Below, piece after piece: positions 9,937 to 20,216 of a DNA stretch of 64,000 nucleotides. Origin of the DNA: Methylotenera oryzisoli (GTDB lineage Bacteria; Pseudomonadota; Gammaproteobacteria; Burkholderiales; Methylophilaceae); contig CAMDTL010000008.1 of the NCBI GenBank assembly GCA_945907735.1, forward strand, positions 1-64,000, given 5' to 3'. The position numbers and the translations under genes were made by a program. How positions within the stretch are numbered: the first letter of the stretch is position 1; every line of letters starts with the position of its first letter. The notes below the pieces were generated by a model. That model had not been told where the DNA came from, searched no databases, and saw nothing but the letters and a program-made list of their open reading frames with translations.

Positions 9937-11975
9937 TGGCTCATTCCGTTGTGGCGGAGTAGCGCGTCAATACTGGGTTCACGGCCACGGAAGGCGATGA
10001 AGGATGCCATGGCGGGTCTGCTACCGCCTTGCGCTAAAATTTCTTGCCAAAATTTTTGCCCCACTTCTGCGCTTAACACGCCATTTTCTTCGAATAAGCT
10101 GTAGGCATCAGCAGAAAGCACCTCTGCCCATTTGTAGCTGTAATAGCCCGCTGCGTAGCCGCCAGCGAAAATGTGGCTAAAATTATTGGGGAAGCGATTC
10201 CATTTTGGTGGACGCACCACGGCGACTTGGTCGCGAATTTCCTCAATTAAATCGAGCGGCGTTTTTGCGCCGCTTGGGTCAAAGGCACTGTGAAGCATAA
10301 TATCAAATAATGAAAACTCAATTTGCCGCACGGTTTGCATACCTGCTTGAAAGTTTTTGGCAGCCACCATTTTGTCGAATAATTCGCGCGGAAATTGCGC
10401 GCCAGTTGCTACATGTTGCGTCATGTGGCGCAGTACTTCCCATTCCCAGCAAAAGTTTTCCATAAACTGGCTGGGCAATTCCACCGCATCCCATTCCACA
10501 CCCTTAATGCCAGAAACGCTGTAATCGTCCACTTCAGTCAACATATGGTGCAAGCCGTGTCCAAACTCGTGGAACATAGTAATCACTTCATCGTGCGTAA
10601 ATAGCGCAGGTTTGCCGCCGACAGGTGTAGAAAAATTACAAGTGAGATAAGCCACTGGCGTGGTGAGCTTGTTATCTACAATGCGGCGCGTAATCGCTTC
10701 ATCCATCCAAGCGCCACCACGCTTGTTGTTGCGGGCATATAAATCTAAGTAAAATTGGGCAACAACTGTTTGATTAGCACCCGTGCCATCTTGCCGTGTA
10801 ATTTCGTAAAAATGCGCATCTTTATGCCAAGTTGGCGCGTTAGATTTTTTCACAAATACGCCAAAAATAGTTTCAACTACTTTGAAAAGCCCCGCTAACA
10901 CTTTATCTTCTGGGAAATATTGCTTTACTTCCAAATCTGAAAACGCATATTTATCTTCGCGCAGTTTTTCGCTTACATAAGCGACATCCCACGCTTGCAT
11001 ATCGTTAATACCCAGCTTGTTTGCATACGCTTCTAGTTCGCGCCTATCTTGCTCGGCGTAAGGTTTGGCCCGACTTACAAGCGTTTGTAGAAATTCCACC
11101 ACTTGCGCAGGCGACTCCGCCATTTTGGTGGCGAGCGAGAGCTCGGCAAAGTTATTGAAATCGAGTAACTTTGCTTCTTCATCACGCAATTTTAAAAGCT
11201 GCGTAATGATGGAGGTATTATCAAACTTAATATTTCCAAACTCGGAAGCGCGCGTGGCGTAAGCGCGGTAAAGCGTTTCGCGCAAGTCGCGGTTGTTGGC
11301 ATATTGCAGCACTGGCAAATAGCTGGGAAAGTGTAGGGTAAATTTATAGCCTTGTTTGCCATCACCTTTGGCAGCTTCTTTTGCTGCTAATAAAACATCT
11401 TCAGGAATGCCAGTCAAGTTGCTTTCATCGGTTTGGTAAAGGGTATACTCATTGGTGGTGTCCAGCACATTCTCTTCAAATTTGCTCGCAAGTTTTGAAA
11501 GTTCTTCGCTAATCGCTTTAAAGCGCGCTTTTTTATCCGCAGGCAGCTCGGCGCCACCTAGTTTGAAATCACGCACTTCGTTGTCGATAATTTTTTGCTG
11601 TGCACTATTTAATTTTGAAAATTCTGTACCATTTTTAATGGCACGATATTTCGCGTAGAGTCGCTCGTCTTGCGCTAAATCGCTGTAAAAATCAGTTAAC
11701 TTTGCCAAATTTTCGTTATAGGCATCGCGCAGTTCTGGGCTATTCACCACCGCATTCATGTGCCCCACTTGGCTCCAAGCGCGTGATATTTTTTCGTCTA
11801 GATCTTCTAATTTAAGCGCAAAATCATGCCAGGAAGGATCGTTCCTATTGGTTGCCAGGGCATCTATTATTTTTCTGCCATCACTCAAAAGTAAATCTAG
11901 CGCAGGAGAAACGTGATCGGGTTTTATCTCATTAAATTTAGGTAAGCCAGCAAAATGCAACAGTGGGTTTGACAC
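9933..11975 (-). CDS. prlC: Oligopeptidase A (M3 family metallopeptidase)
   Basis: HEFGHGLHHMLTEV zinc motif; full-length M3 architecture. Confidence 0.95.
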   Translation of the reverse strand: MSNPLLHFAGLPKFNEIKPDHVSPALDLLLSDGRKIIDALATNRNDPSWHDFALKLEDLDEKISRAWSQVGHMNAVVNSPELRDAYNENLAKLTDFYSDLAQDERLYAKYRAIKNGTEFSKLNSAQQKIIDNEVRDFKLGGAELPADKKARFKAISEELSKLASKFEENVLDTTNEYTLYQTDESNLTGIPEDVLLAAKEAAKGDGKQGYKFTLHFPSYLPVLQYANNRDLRETLYRAYATRASEFGNIKFDNTSIITQLLKLRDEEAKLLDFNNFAELSLATKMAESPAQVVEFLQTLVSRAKPYAEQDRRELEAYANKLGINDMQAWDVAYVSEKLREDKYAFSDLEVKQYFPEDKVLAGLFKVVETIFGVFVKKSNAPTWHKDAHFYEITRQDGTGANQTVVAQFYLDLYARNNKRGGAWMDEAITRRIVDNKLTTPVAYLTCNFSTPVGGKPALFTHDEVITMFHEFGHGLHHMLTEVDDYSVSGIKGVEWDAVELPSQFMENFCWEWEVLRHMTQHVATGAQFPRELFDKMVAAKNFQAGMQTVRQIEFSLFDIMLHSAFDPSGAKTPLDLIEEIRDQVAVVRPPKWNRFPNNFSHIFAGGYAAGYYSYKWAEVLSADAYSLFEENGVLSAEVGQKFWQEILAQGGSRPAMASFIAFRGREPSIDALLRHNGMSH

Positions 11976-11993
11976 GAACGTATCCTTAAAAAA

Positions 11994-12347
11994 CTAGTTA
12001 ATTAATCTCAGGCAAATGGGATAGCGATAAGTTTCACCTTTACTGGAAGAGATGGCGGCGATAATACAAAAAACAACATTGATTAACCAAATAATACCCA
12101 TGAATAAAAGTCCATTGAGAATAATGGCCAACACGCCAGCAATAAACTGGGCAATTAACACGGTAATTTGAAAATTCAAAGCTTCTTTGGCCTAGTCGGC
12201 AATATAAGCGCCATCATCTTTTTTAAGTATCCACACCCATAATCCAGGGATAAATGAAAATACGGTGCCAGCTAAATGGGTGACGGTAGCAATGTTTTTG
12301 TCATCACGGCTAGGGGTTAAATTGTTGGATTCAATGGTTTCAGACAT
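11994..12347 (-). pseudogene. DUF4870-like small membrane protein interrupted by in-frame TAG (12192-12194)
   Basis: N-half MSETIESNNLTPSRDDKNIATVTHLAGTVFSFIPGLWVWILKKDDGAYIAD, TAG, then AKEALNFQITVLIAQFIAGVLAIILNGLLFMGIIWLINVVFCIIAAISSSKGETYRYPICLRLIN in the same frame. Confidence 0.82.
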
Positions 12348-12363
12348 GGTGATTCCTTTCAAA

Positions 12364-14118
12364 TTATTGCAGGCTAAATTTAGCGACAAGTGGTTCAATT
12401 TTTTCTAAATCGCTATAACTAAGTACCTTACGGGCATGGCTATTTAGCTTAACCATTTGGCTGCGTAAAATTTGTTGTTTTACACCTAGTACGTTAGATG
12501 GGTGCATTGAAAGTTGGCGCAAGCCCATGCCAATCAATAATTTAGTAAGCTTGGCATCGCCTGCCATTTCGCCACATACAGCCACACTTTTACCTAATTT
12601 TGTGCCCGCTTTAATGGTGATGGAAATGAGTTTTAACACCGATGGATGTAGCGGGTTATACAAATGCGCTACTGCATCATGGGTGCGGTCTATCGCTAGT
12701 GTATATTGAATCAGGTCGTTAGTACCAATAGATAAAAAATCTAGCTCTTTGGCAAACGCCTCGGCATTAATGGCAGCAGCAGGTACTTCTATCATACCGC
12801 CCAGCGCAATATTTTCGTTAAAGGGCACATTTTGTTTGCGCAAAGATAATTTTGCGCGTTCTAGCAATAATTTTGTTTGGCGCAACTCGGCCAAAGTGGT
12901 AAGCATGGGAATGAGTATTTTGATATTGCCATAATGTGAGGCGCGTAACAGCGCACGCAATTGCGTATGAAAAATATGTGGTTCAGATAAGCATAAGCGC
13001 ACTGCACGTAAACCTAGAGCGGGGTTGGCACAATCGGAAACAGTATCAGGATTCATTTGTTTATCTGCGCCTAAATCTAATGTGCGAATGGTAACAGGTA
13101 AGCCATGCATAGCTTCTGCCACTTGTTTGTAGGCTTGGAACTGCTCTTCTTCATCAGGCATTTCGCGCTTGTTCATAAACAAAAACTCGGTGCGATACAA
13201 ACCAATGCCAGTCGCGCCAGAGGCCCTTACTGCGGTCACATCTTCTGGCACCTCAATATTGGCTTGCAACTCAATTACCGTGCCATCCATGGTGATCGCT
13301 TTGGTGGATTTAAGGCGTTTTAGTTTTTGTTGCTCAAGCTCAAATTGCTCTTGGCGTAGCTTGTATTCGGCCCAAATTTCTTTGGATGGATTCACAATCA
13401 CCACACCTATGCTGCCATCCACAATAATCAGCTCGCCATCGTTAATGAGATCGCGAGCACGCTGCAAAGCCACTATCGACGGGATATTCAAGCTGCGTGC
13501 TAAAATTGCGGTGTGCGATGTTACGCCGCCAACATCGGTGATAAATGCGGCAAAATGATGTTGTTTAAATTGAATCGCATCGGCAGGTGAGATGTCATGC
13601 GCGACTAGAATAATCGCATTTTCCCGCTGTTTGACGGGCGCTTGCCTAGGGTGGCCAAGCAGCACCTTAATGACTCGCTCCACCACTTGCACAATGTCAT
13701 GTTTGCGTTCGCGTAGATATTCGTCTTCAATCGCTTCAAATTGGTTAACAATGTCATCCATTTGCTGCTTAATTGCCCATTCGGCGTTGCAGCGCTCTTT
13801 GTGGATGATTTCTTTCGGCACTTCGGAAAGTGATTTATCCGCCAGCATGCTCAAATGCGTGCTGATAAAGGCTGCCAGTTCTGCAGGTGCATTTTTTGAA
13901 AGAGAGTTACGGATGACTTCTAAATCTTTTTTAACGGTGAGAATGGAGTCACTAAAGCGCTTGATTTCATCCTCAACCTGATTTTCAGGTAGTACATAAT
14001 GCACCACTTCTAGCAGCGCGTTCGAGACTAAATGCGCCTGCCCAATGGCAATACCGCTGGATACGCCGATGCCATGCACGCTAAAGCTGGATTGTGGGCT
14101 AGGCGCTATGTTGAACAA
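12364..14118 (-). CDS. ptsI: Phosphoenolpyruvate-protein phosphotransferase (PTS enzyme I)
   Basis: GGVTSHTAILARSLNIPSIV phosphohistidine region, GGMIEVPAAA, LSIGTNDLIQYTLAIDR. Confidence 0.96.
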   Translation of the reverse strand: MFNIAPSPQSSFSVHGIGVSSGIAIGQAHLVSNALLEVVHYVLPENQVEDEIKRFSDSILTVKKDLEVIRNSLSKNAPAELAAFISTHLSMLADKSLSEVPKEIIHKERCNAEWAIKQQMDDIVNQFEAIEDEYLRERKHDIVQVVERVIKVLLGHPRQAPVKQRENAIILVAHDISPADAIQFKQHHFAAFITDVGGVTSHTAILARSLNIPSIVALQRARDLINDGELIIVDGSIGVVIVNPSKEIWAEYKLRQEQFELEQQKLKRLKSTKAITMDGTVIELQANIEVPEDVTAVRASGATGIGLYRTEFLFMNKREMPDEEEQFQAYKQVAEAMHGLPVTIRTLDLGADKQMNPDTVSDCANPALGLRAVRLCLSEPHIFHTQLRALLRASHYGNIKILIPMLTTLAELRQTKLLLERAKLSLRKQNVPFNENIALGGMIEVPAAAINAEAFAKELDFLSIGTNDLIQYTLAIDRTHDAVAHLYNPLHPSVLKLISITIKAGTKLGKSVAVCGEMAGDAKLTKLLIGMGLRQLSMHPSNVLGVKQQILRSQMVKLNSHARKVLSYSDLEKIEPLVAKFSLQ

Positions 14119-14120
14119 GG

Positions 14121-14390
14121 CTACTCACCCTCGCCAAAATAATCATTAATTAGCGCTTTTAACGCATCCATTGCTGCCTGTTCATCTGCACCATTGGCTT
14201 CTAGCGTGATGGTAGAGCCCATGGCCGCCGCCAGCATCATCACGCCCATAATACTTTTAGCGTTTACTTTGCGGCCGTTTTTTCCTATCCAAATTTCACT
14301 CGCAAATTGGCTGGCAGTTTGTGTGAATTTGCTGCTGGCGCGCGCGTGTAGGCCAAGTTTGTTGATGATTTCTATTTCTTGTTTAGTCAT
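14121..14390 (-). CDS. ptsH: HPr family phosphocarrier protein
   Basis: GLHARASSKF (His site) and KSIMGVMMLAA (regulatory Ser site). Confidence 0.95.
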   Translation of the reverse strand: MTKQEIEIINKLGLHARASSKFTQTASQFASEIWIGKNGRKVNAKSIMGVMMLAAAMGSTITLEANGADEQAAMDALKALINDYFGEGE

Positions 14391-14401
14391 GGCGGGACTT
14401 T

Positions 14402-14821
14402 TTAGTTAGTTTTCTTGTCATGATGGTCACAACCAGTCTTGGTGAAGTGCACTACACCATCACGTCCGCCGCTAATGGCTTTTTCTAGGCAGGTTTTAAT
14501 GGGTTCATCGCGATAATTGAGCGCGCGTACTAACATCGGTAAATTAACTCCAGCAACGCCTTCTATTTGGTTAGGAGCAAGCAATTTAGCCACCAAATTG
14601 CACGGTGTGGCACCATACATATCAGATAGCACGATAACACCATCGCCAGTGTTGAGTTTATTTACAATTTGCTGCACTTGTGGCAGCAAATCGGTAGGGT
14701 CGTCATTGGTCCCCACCACAAAGTGGGTTAGCTGAGGAGGATGCTTACCCAGTACGTGACTAACGCAATGAATTAGGCTTTCGCCCAAACCACCATGCGC
14801 AATAATTAAAATGCCTACCAT
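14402..14821 (-). CDS. PTS EIIA component, mannose/fructose family
   Basis: MVGILIIAHGGLGESLIHCVSHVLG...SDMYGATPCNLVAKLL. Confidence 0.9.
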   Translation of the reverse strand: MVGILIIAHGGLGESLIHCVSHVLGKHPPQLTHFVVGTNDDPTDLLPQVQQIVNKLNTGDGVIVLSDMYGATPCNLVAKLLAPNQIEGVAGVNLPMLVRALNYRDEPIKTCLEKAISGGRDGVVHFTKTGCDHHDKKTN

Positions 14822-14865
14822 GTTACTTTTACTTTCTTAAAAGTTAATATCAATCGAGCTCGTTA

Positions 14866-15717
14866 TTAATTTAATTCGCGGTGTCGAATAATCACATTTT
14901 GTTTTTGTTGTTTAAAATGCGCGCTCAATTGTTCTACAAGATACACGGATCGATGCTGACCGCCAGTGCAACCAATCGCTATCGTAAGATAGCTGCGATT
15001 GTCTGCATCAAAGCTTGGTAGCCACTTTTCAACATAATGCTGGATGTCGGTCAGCATTTCAATGACTTCAGGTTCTTTTTCCAAAAATGCTTTTATAGGG
15101 GCATCTTTCCCTGTCAACGGCCGCAGGACAGGGTCGTAATGTGGGTTGGGTAAGCTACGCACATCAAACACAAAATCCGCATCTAAAGGGAGGCCATTTT
15201 TAAAGCCAAATGAAGTAAATAATACGACTAGACCACTGCTGCTGTGGCGATTACTAGGCTGCGAAATAAAATCAAGTATGTAATTACGCAGCGTATTGGC
15301 GCTTAAATTACTGCTATCAATATGATGTCCTAGGTCGGTTATACCCGTCAACAGGTCACGCTCGTGCGAGATGCTTTCGGCTAGTGTGGTATTAGCATCA
15401 CTCAACGGGTGTTTGCGGCGGGTTTCGGAAAATCGCTTTACCAGCGTTTCGACCGAAGATTCTAAAAACAATACTTTTATCAATATGCCGCTATTTTTAA
15501 GCATGTCAATGGCGTTGGGAAGTGCTTCCAGAGCGGCGCTGCGGCTATCAATGCTGATAGCGACCTTGTTCTGGCTAGTGACATCCAAATGATGCGAAAT
15601 TTGCGGTAATAGCGTGGCTGGCAAATTGTCGATGCAGTAATAGCCGCTGTCTTCCAGTACGCGTAGCGCAATACTTTTACCAGAGCCAGAAAGGCCTGTG
15701 ACAATGATGAGTTCCAA
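14866..15717 (-). CDS. rapZ: RNase adapter protein RapZ
   Basis: MELIIVTGLSGSGKSIALRVLEDSGYYCIDNLPATLLP; IAIGCTGGQHRSVYLVEQL. Confidence 0.97.
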   Translation of the reverse strand: MELIIVTGLSGSGKSIALRVLEDSGYYCIDNLPATLLPQISHHLDVTSQNKVAISIDSRSAALEALPNAIDMLKNSGILIKVLFLESSVETLVKRFSETRRKHPLSDANTTLAESISHERDLLTGITDLGHHIDSSNLSANTLRNYILDFISQPSNRHSSSGLVVLFTSFGFKNGLPLDADFVFDVRSLPNPHYDPVLRPLTGKDAPIKAFLEKEPEVIEMLTDIQHYVEKWLPSFDADNRSYLTIAIGCTGGQHRSVYLVEQLSAHFKQQKQNVIIRHRELN

Positions 15718-15719
15718 AC

Positions 15720-16670
15720 CTAAGCCTTCTTGCTTTCTTTTTGCATCATTTGTTTTTGCCGTTTGCTAAATTGCTGCGTTGCGTTGATGCCGCGCAGTAA
15801 TAATATATGGTTACGTACCGCCACTTCTACCAGTACCGAAATATTGCGACCTGCCGCGATAGGGATAATGACTTTGGAAATATCCACTTCTAGCACGCGT
15901 TCATGCTGTATTTTGGCATTGAGTCTATCCAAAGTCATTGGGTGAAGCGTATCAGCTAATTCTAACTGAATAATCAAATCTAAGGGCTTGGTTGGTTTGA
16001 CTGAATTGTCGCCAAACAGCGCCCGAATATTTAATATACCTAAGCCACGCACCTCCAAAAAATCCTGCAGCAAAGCAGGGCAACGGCCTTCGACCCGATC
16101 GGGCGAGATGCGATAAAAATCGACAATATCATCAGCAATTAAGCGATGACCACGTGTAATAAGCTCTAAGGCAAGCTCACTTTTACCAATGGCGGGATTG
16201 CCTTGAATCATCACGCCAAAGCCCTGTACCTCAATAAACACACCATGTAGGTTGGTGGTTTCTGCCATCGCTTGTGTTAAATAATGGCTTAGCACGTCCA
16301 TTAATTGCGGACTTTGCCTAGGCGATGTAAACAAAGGCGTATTAAAACTATTGGCCGCAGTGATGAGTTCTTTGGGTGGTTTTTTACCATTAGCAACCAC
16401 TACGGCCGCTAAGTCAGTAGAATACAAATTGTCAATGGCTTGTTGCATGGCAATGATGCTTAAGCTGCGTAAATAATCCATCTCAGCACAGCCTAGCACC
16501 TGCACACGGTTGGGGTGTACGAAATTTAGATGACCAATTAAAGCCAGTGATGGCTTGGTGACTTGCTGAGAGTTTAGCTGATTATTCCCGCCATCAAGCC
16601 CAGCAACCCAGTTGAGCTTGAGCTTGATGCGGGTTTCTTTGAACAGTTTGGCTACGTCTATTTTAGCCAT
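15720..16670 (-). CDS. hprK: HPr kinase/phosphorylase
   Basis: GNPAIGKSELALELITRGHRLIADD P-loop; EVRGLGILNIRALFG. Confidence 0.95.
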   Translation of the reverse strand: MAKIDVAKLFKETRIKLKLNWVAGLDGGNNQLNSQQVTKPSLALIGHLNFVHPNRVQVLGCAEMDYLRSLSIIAMQQAIDNLYSTDLAAVVVANGKKPPKELITAANSFNTPLFTSPRQSPQLMDVLSHYLTQAMAETTNLHGVFIEVQGFGVMIQGNPAIGKSELALELITRGHRLIADDIVDFYRISPDRVEGRCPALLQDFLEVRGLGILNIRALFGDNSVKPTKPLDLIIQLELADTLHPMTLDRLNAKIQHERVLEVDISKVIIPIAAGRNISVLVEVAVRNHILLLRGINATQQFSKRQKQMMQKESKKA

Positions 16671-16693
16671 AGATTGCAGCCGTAAAATTAAAG

Positions 16694-17035
16694 TTAATTA
16701 ACAGATGGTTGCTCTATGTTTTGATGTTTCACCGCGCCATTGATTTTGTGGTGGCTACCAAGTTTTTCTTTATGTTTCAACACTTGGCGGTTTAATTTAT
16801 CCGTCAGCATATCAATCGCGCTATACATATTTTCGTCTATGCACTCGGCATGTAAATCATTGCCTGCTACGTGCAATGTAGCCTCTATCTTTTGGGCGAT
16901 CTTTTCCACACCCATGGTAATTTTTACATCAATCACATGATCAAAGTGATTGCGGATTCTAGTTAGTTTTCTTTGCACATATTCACGCATTGCAGGAGTG
17001 ATTTCTAAATGATGTCCAGTTAATTGTAAATTCAT
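16694..17035 (-). CDS. hpf: Ribosome hibernation-promoting factor (HPF/YfiA family)
   Basis: MNLQLTGHHLEITPAMREYVQRKLTRIRNHFDHVIDVKITMGVEK; adjacent to rpoN. Confidence 0.93.
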   Translation of the reverse strand: MNLQLTGHHLEITPAMREYVQRKLTRIRNHFDHVIDVKITMGVEKIAQKIEATLHVAGNDLHAECIDENMYSAIDMLTDKLNRQVLKHKEKLGSHHKINGAVKHQNIEQPSVN

Positions 17036-17190
17036 GATTTGCTCCTTTTTGAAATTACTCACCAAAATTTTTCATCCAAAAAAGTAGGAGAAAAATCTTT
17101 TTGAACAATTTTTAGTGTACACCTTTGGCAACGCAACGCAACTAGCTAAATGGGCTATTTGTATAACTATTTTAAACATTAAAAATACTC

Positions 17191-17229
17191 TGCCTGCAGG
17201 CCGTATGGATATTGGCTGGCAGAGCATTT
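17191..17229. repeat. Copy 1 of a dispersed ~40 nt intergenic element
   Basis: TGCCTGCAGGCCGTATGGATATTGGCTGGCAGAGCATTT; closely matches 39593-39633. Confidence 0.6.
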
Positions 17230-17255
17230 GGTTTAATATTTAAAGACCGCCGCGC

Positions 17256-18824
17256 TTACAGAGATTTTCTTAAATTAGCCGGTGGAATATTTAAGGATTC
17301 TCGATATTTGGCGATGGTGCGGCGTGCCACCACAATGCCCTGTTTGGCTAAAATGGCGCTAAATTGACTGTCAGAAAGTGGCTTTCTAATATTTTCTTCT
17401 GCCACCAATTGTTTGATCAGTGCTCGTATGGCAGTGGCCGAACATTCGCCGCCAGCATCGGTGGCAACATGGCTACCAAAGAAATATTTCAGCTCAAAAA
17501 CGCCACGCGGTGTGAGCATATATTTATGCGTGGTGACTCTGGAAATTGTAGATTCATGCAACTCAAGTTCTTCGGCAATTTCACGCAATACCAGCGGCCG
17601 CATGGCAATTTCGCCGTGTTCAAAAAAGTTACGTTGGCGGTCAACGATGGCTTGCGATACGCGTAAAATGGTTGAAAATCGCTGTTGGATATTCTTTATC
17701 ATCCATTTGGCTTCTTGCATTTGCGTCTGCAAATATTGATTCGAATTTTCGCGGTTGCGCTTCAAAATATCCGCATACAGCTGATTAATGCGCAATTTTG
17801 GTACGACGCCGTCGTTTAAAGTGGCAATCCATAGGCCTTTTACCTTTTTAATCAGCACTTCATGTTGAATAAAGTGATTTTTACTGAGTTGTGCGTAATT
17901 ACTGCCTGGGCGTGGATTCTGTTTCTTAATGAGTGTTTGTGCGCCTTTCAGGGTGGCTGCATCGCAATTAAATAGCTTACGTAGCTTTGTAAAATCTTTT
18001 TTGGCTAAAACTGCCAAATGTTGGCAAACAATGCTTTTGGCAAGGTTTAAATACTCGGTTTCTTCAGGCAAAACATTTAACTGCAACATAATACATTCTT
18101 GTAAATTAGTCGCGCCTATGCCCGCTGGCTCTAGGCTTTGAATGAGTTTAAGCGCGGTTTGTAGCTCTAGGACTTCAATCTCCAGCTCAGGCGGCAACTC
18201 AGCCACCAGTTCCTCTAACGGCGGTTCTAAATAGCCGTCTTCGTTGATGCTGTCTATCAGCAACCGCACCAGATTTTGGTCGCGCTCTGAGAGCGGCATG
18301 AGTTTTAGTTGATTGAGTAGGTGGTCTCTGAGGTTCTCAGCTACGATTTCTTGGCGCGTATAATCACCGTCGCCGTCGTTATTTTGGCGGCCACCTTCAT
18401 CCCAGCTACTGGCGCTGCCATATTCCTCGTAGTCCTCATCAAAATCGGCAGCAGAAAAATCTGCTTGCGGGCTAACTATTTCCTGCGGCGCCTCCTCGGT
18501 TGAAGATGTGGGATGGTTGATTTCTTGATAGTCGACGTTGCTAAAAGTGTCAAAATCTTCGTCATTAATCTGTGAAGATTCGCCATCTGCCCCTAGCTGG
18601 TCGCTGTCAGCGTTATTTGTTTGTGCAGGCAGATCGTTTTCATCATCAAACTCAGCGTCTGGGTTGTCGCCCTCCACCAATTCCAATAGTGGATTATCTT
18701 GCAGAATAGTGTCTAGTTCTTGATTGAATTCGAGTGAGGAAAGTTGCAGTAAACGTATAGATTGCTGCAGCTGCGGGGTAAGCGCTAAGTTTTGTGAAAT
18801 GCGTAATTGTAAATTTTGCCTCAC
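17256..18824 (-). CDS. rpoN: RNA polymerase sigma-54 factor
   Basis: LRISQNLALTPQLQQSIRLLQLSSLEFNQEL...; C-terminal ARRTIAKYRESLNIPPANLRK (RpoN box). Confidence 0.97.
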   Translation of the reverse strand: MRQNLQLRISQNLALTPQLQQSIRLLQLSSLEFNQELDTILQDNPLLELVEGDNPDAEFDDENDLPAQTNNADSDQLGADGESSQINDEDFDTFSNVDYQEINHPTSSTEEAPQEIVSPQADFSAADFDEDYEEYGSASSWDEGGRQNNDGDGDYTRQEIVAENLRDHLLNQLKLMPLSERDQNLVRLLIDSINEDGYLEPPLEELVAELPPELEIEVLELQTALKLIQSLEPAGIGATNLQECIMLQLNVLPEETEYLNLAKSIVCQHLAVLAKKDFTKLRKLFNCDAATLKGAQTLIKKQNPRPGSNYAQLSKNHFIQHEVLIKKVKGLWIATLNDGVVPKLRINQLYADILKRNRENSNQYLQTQMQEAKWMIKNIQQRFSTILRVSQAIVDRQRNFFEHGEIAMRPLVLREIAEELELHESTISRVTTHKYMLTPRGVFELKYFFGSHVATDAGGECSATAIRALIKQLVAEENIRKPLSDSQFSAILAKQGIVVARRTIAKYRESLNIPPANLRKSL

Positions 18825-18832
18825 AACTCAAA

Positions 18833-19555
18833 CTACAACCTAAAATCTTTGCCCAAATACACTTCGCGCACAGCCTCGTTATTCACAATTTCTGCAGGTT
18901 TGCCAGAGGCAAATACACTGCCGTCATTGACGATATAAGCTCTATCGCAAATGCCAAGCGTTTCGCGCACGTTATGGTCGGTAATGAGCACGCCAATATT
19001 TTTAGCGCTTAAAAAACGAATAATTTTTTGAATATCCAGCACAGCAATGGGGTCAATGCCGGCAAATGGTTCATCCAGTAAAATGAAACTAGGGTTGGTG
19101 GCTAGGCAACGCGCAATTTCCACACGCCGCCGCTCGCCGCCAGACAGGCTGACGGTTGCACTGTTACGAATATGCACGATGTGTAGTTCTTGCAATAGTG
19201 ATTCCAGCTGTTGGTGCATTTCATCTTCGCTTAAGTCTTGCAGCTCTAGCACTGCGAGTATATTTTCGGCCACGGTGAGTTTACGAAAAACAGAAGGTTC
19301 TTGCGGCAAATAGGCTAAACCTAAGCGCGCGCGGCTGTGGATGGGCAGGCGACTTAAATCTTTGCCATTGAGTAAAATGTGTCCAGCATCCAGCGGCACT
19401 AGCCCCACTATCATATAAAAACTGGTAGTTTTGCCTGCACCGTTTGGCCCAAGCAGGCCGACCACTTCGCCACTTTTAATTTGCAGTGAAATATCTTGCA
19501 CCACGGTGCGCGTTTTGTATGATTTACGTAGACTTTCTACAATGAGTTCACTCAT
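18833..19555 (-). CDS. lptB: LPS export ABC transporter ATP-binding protein LptB
   Basis: [37 protein letters not shown]; adjacent to lptA. Confidence 0.97.
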   Translation of the reverse strand: MSELIVESLRKSYKTRTVVQDISLQIKSGEVVGLLGPNGAGKTTSFYMIVGLVPLDAGHILLNGKDLSRLPIHSRARLGLAYLPQEPSVFRKLTVAENILAVLELQDLSEDEMHQQLESLLQELHIVHIRNSATVSLSGGERRRVEIARCLATNPSFILLDEPFAGIDPIAVLDIQKIIRFLSAKNIGVLITDHNVRETLGICDRAYIVNDGSVFASGKPAEIVNNEAVREVYLGKDFRL

Positions 19556-19580
19556 ATCACTCTTTTATTATTCACTGGGC

Positions 19581-20216
19581 TTATTGGTTTGGTTGCGATT
19601 CGGGGCTATTGGTTGAACCGAGCTTATTGCTGGATCTTAATTTTTTAGTGACGCTAGGCGCGCCGCCGCTTGCCGCGTCTGGCGCTTCAGGTTTAGGCGT
19701 TATAGATTTGTTTTTTGGCTGGATAATGGCTTTTACGCGGCCGCTACCTGGCGTGCCTGCAGACTTGATGCCGCCCATCACTTCCGCATATTCTGCATTG
19801 GCGTCATAGCTAATGTAATCGCCATATACGATGTCTTCGCCACGTTTTACCCAAGCGCGTGTGTAAAGGTGCACTTTATCCATGCGGCCATCGTATTCAA
19901 TGCGTTGTGCGCTGCCTTCCATGTGCTCGTTTTTGCCTTCACGTTTTTGCTTGAAAGTGGTTGGGTTACCTGTGGAGGTACTGTGTTGAAAGCCCTCATT
20001 ATCTTCGCGTACCACTAATTTATCGGCGCGTATCATTAGTGTGCCTTGTGTTAATACAACCGTGCCAGAGTAAGTGCTGATTTTTTTTGCGTCATTCACG
20101 GTGACTGTATCAGCTTCCAATTCAATCGGCTTGTCGCGGTCAGCCGCTTCGGCGGAAGCATTTAAGCTGATTGTGCAGCCAATAATTAATAAGCCTAGGC
20201 GAATGAGATGATTCAT
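19581..20216 (-). CDS. lptA: LPS transport periplasmic protein LptA
   Basis: DKPIELEADTVTVNDAKKISTYSGTVVLTQGTLMIRADKLVV. Confidence 0.92.
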   Translation of the reverse strand: MNHLIRLGLLIIGCTISLNASAEAADRDKPIELEADTVTVNDAKKISTYSGTVVLTQGTLMIRADKLVVREDNEGFQHSTSTGNPTTFKQKREGKNEHMEGSAQRIEYDGRMDKVHLYTRAWVKRGEDIVYGDYISYDANAEYAEVMGGIKSAGTPGSGRVKAIIQPKNKSITPKPEAPDAASGGAPSVTKKLRSSNKLGSTNSPESQPNQ

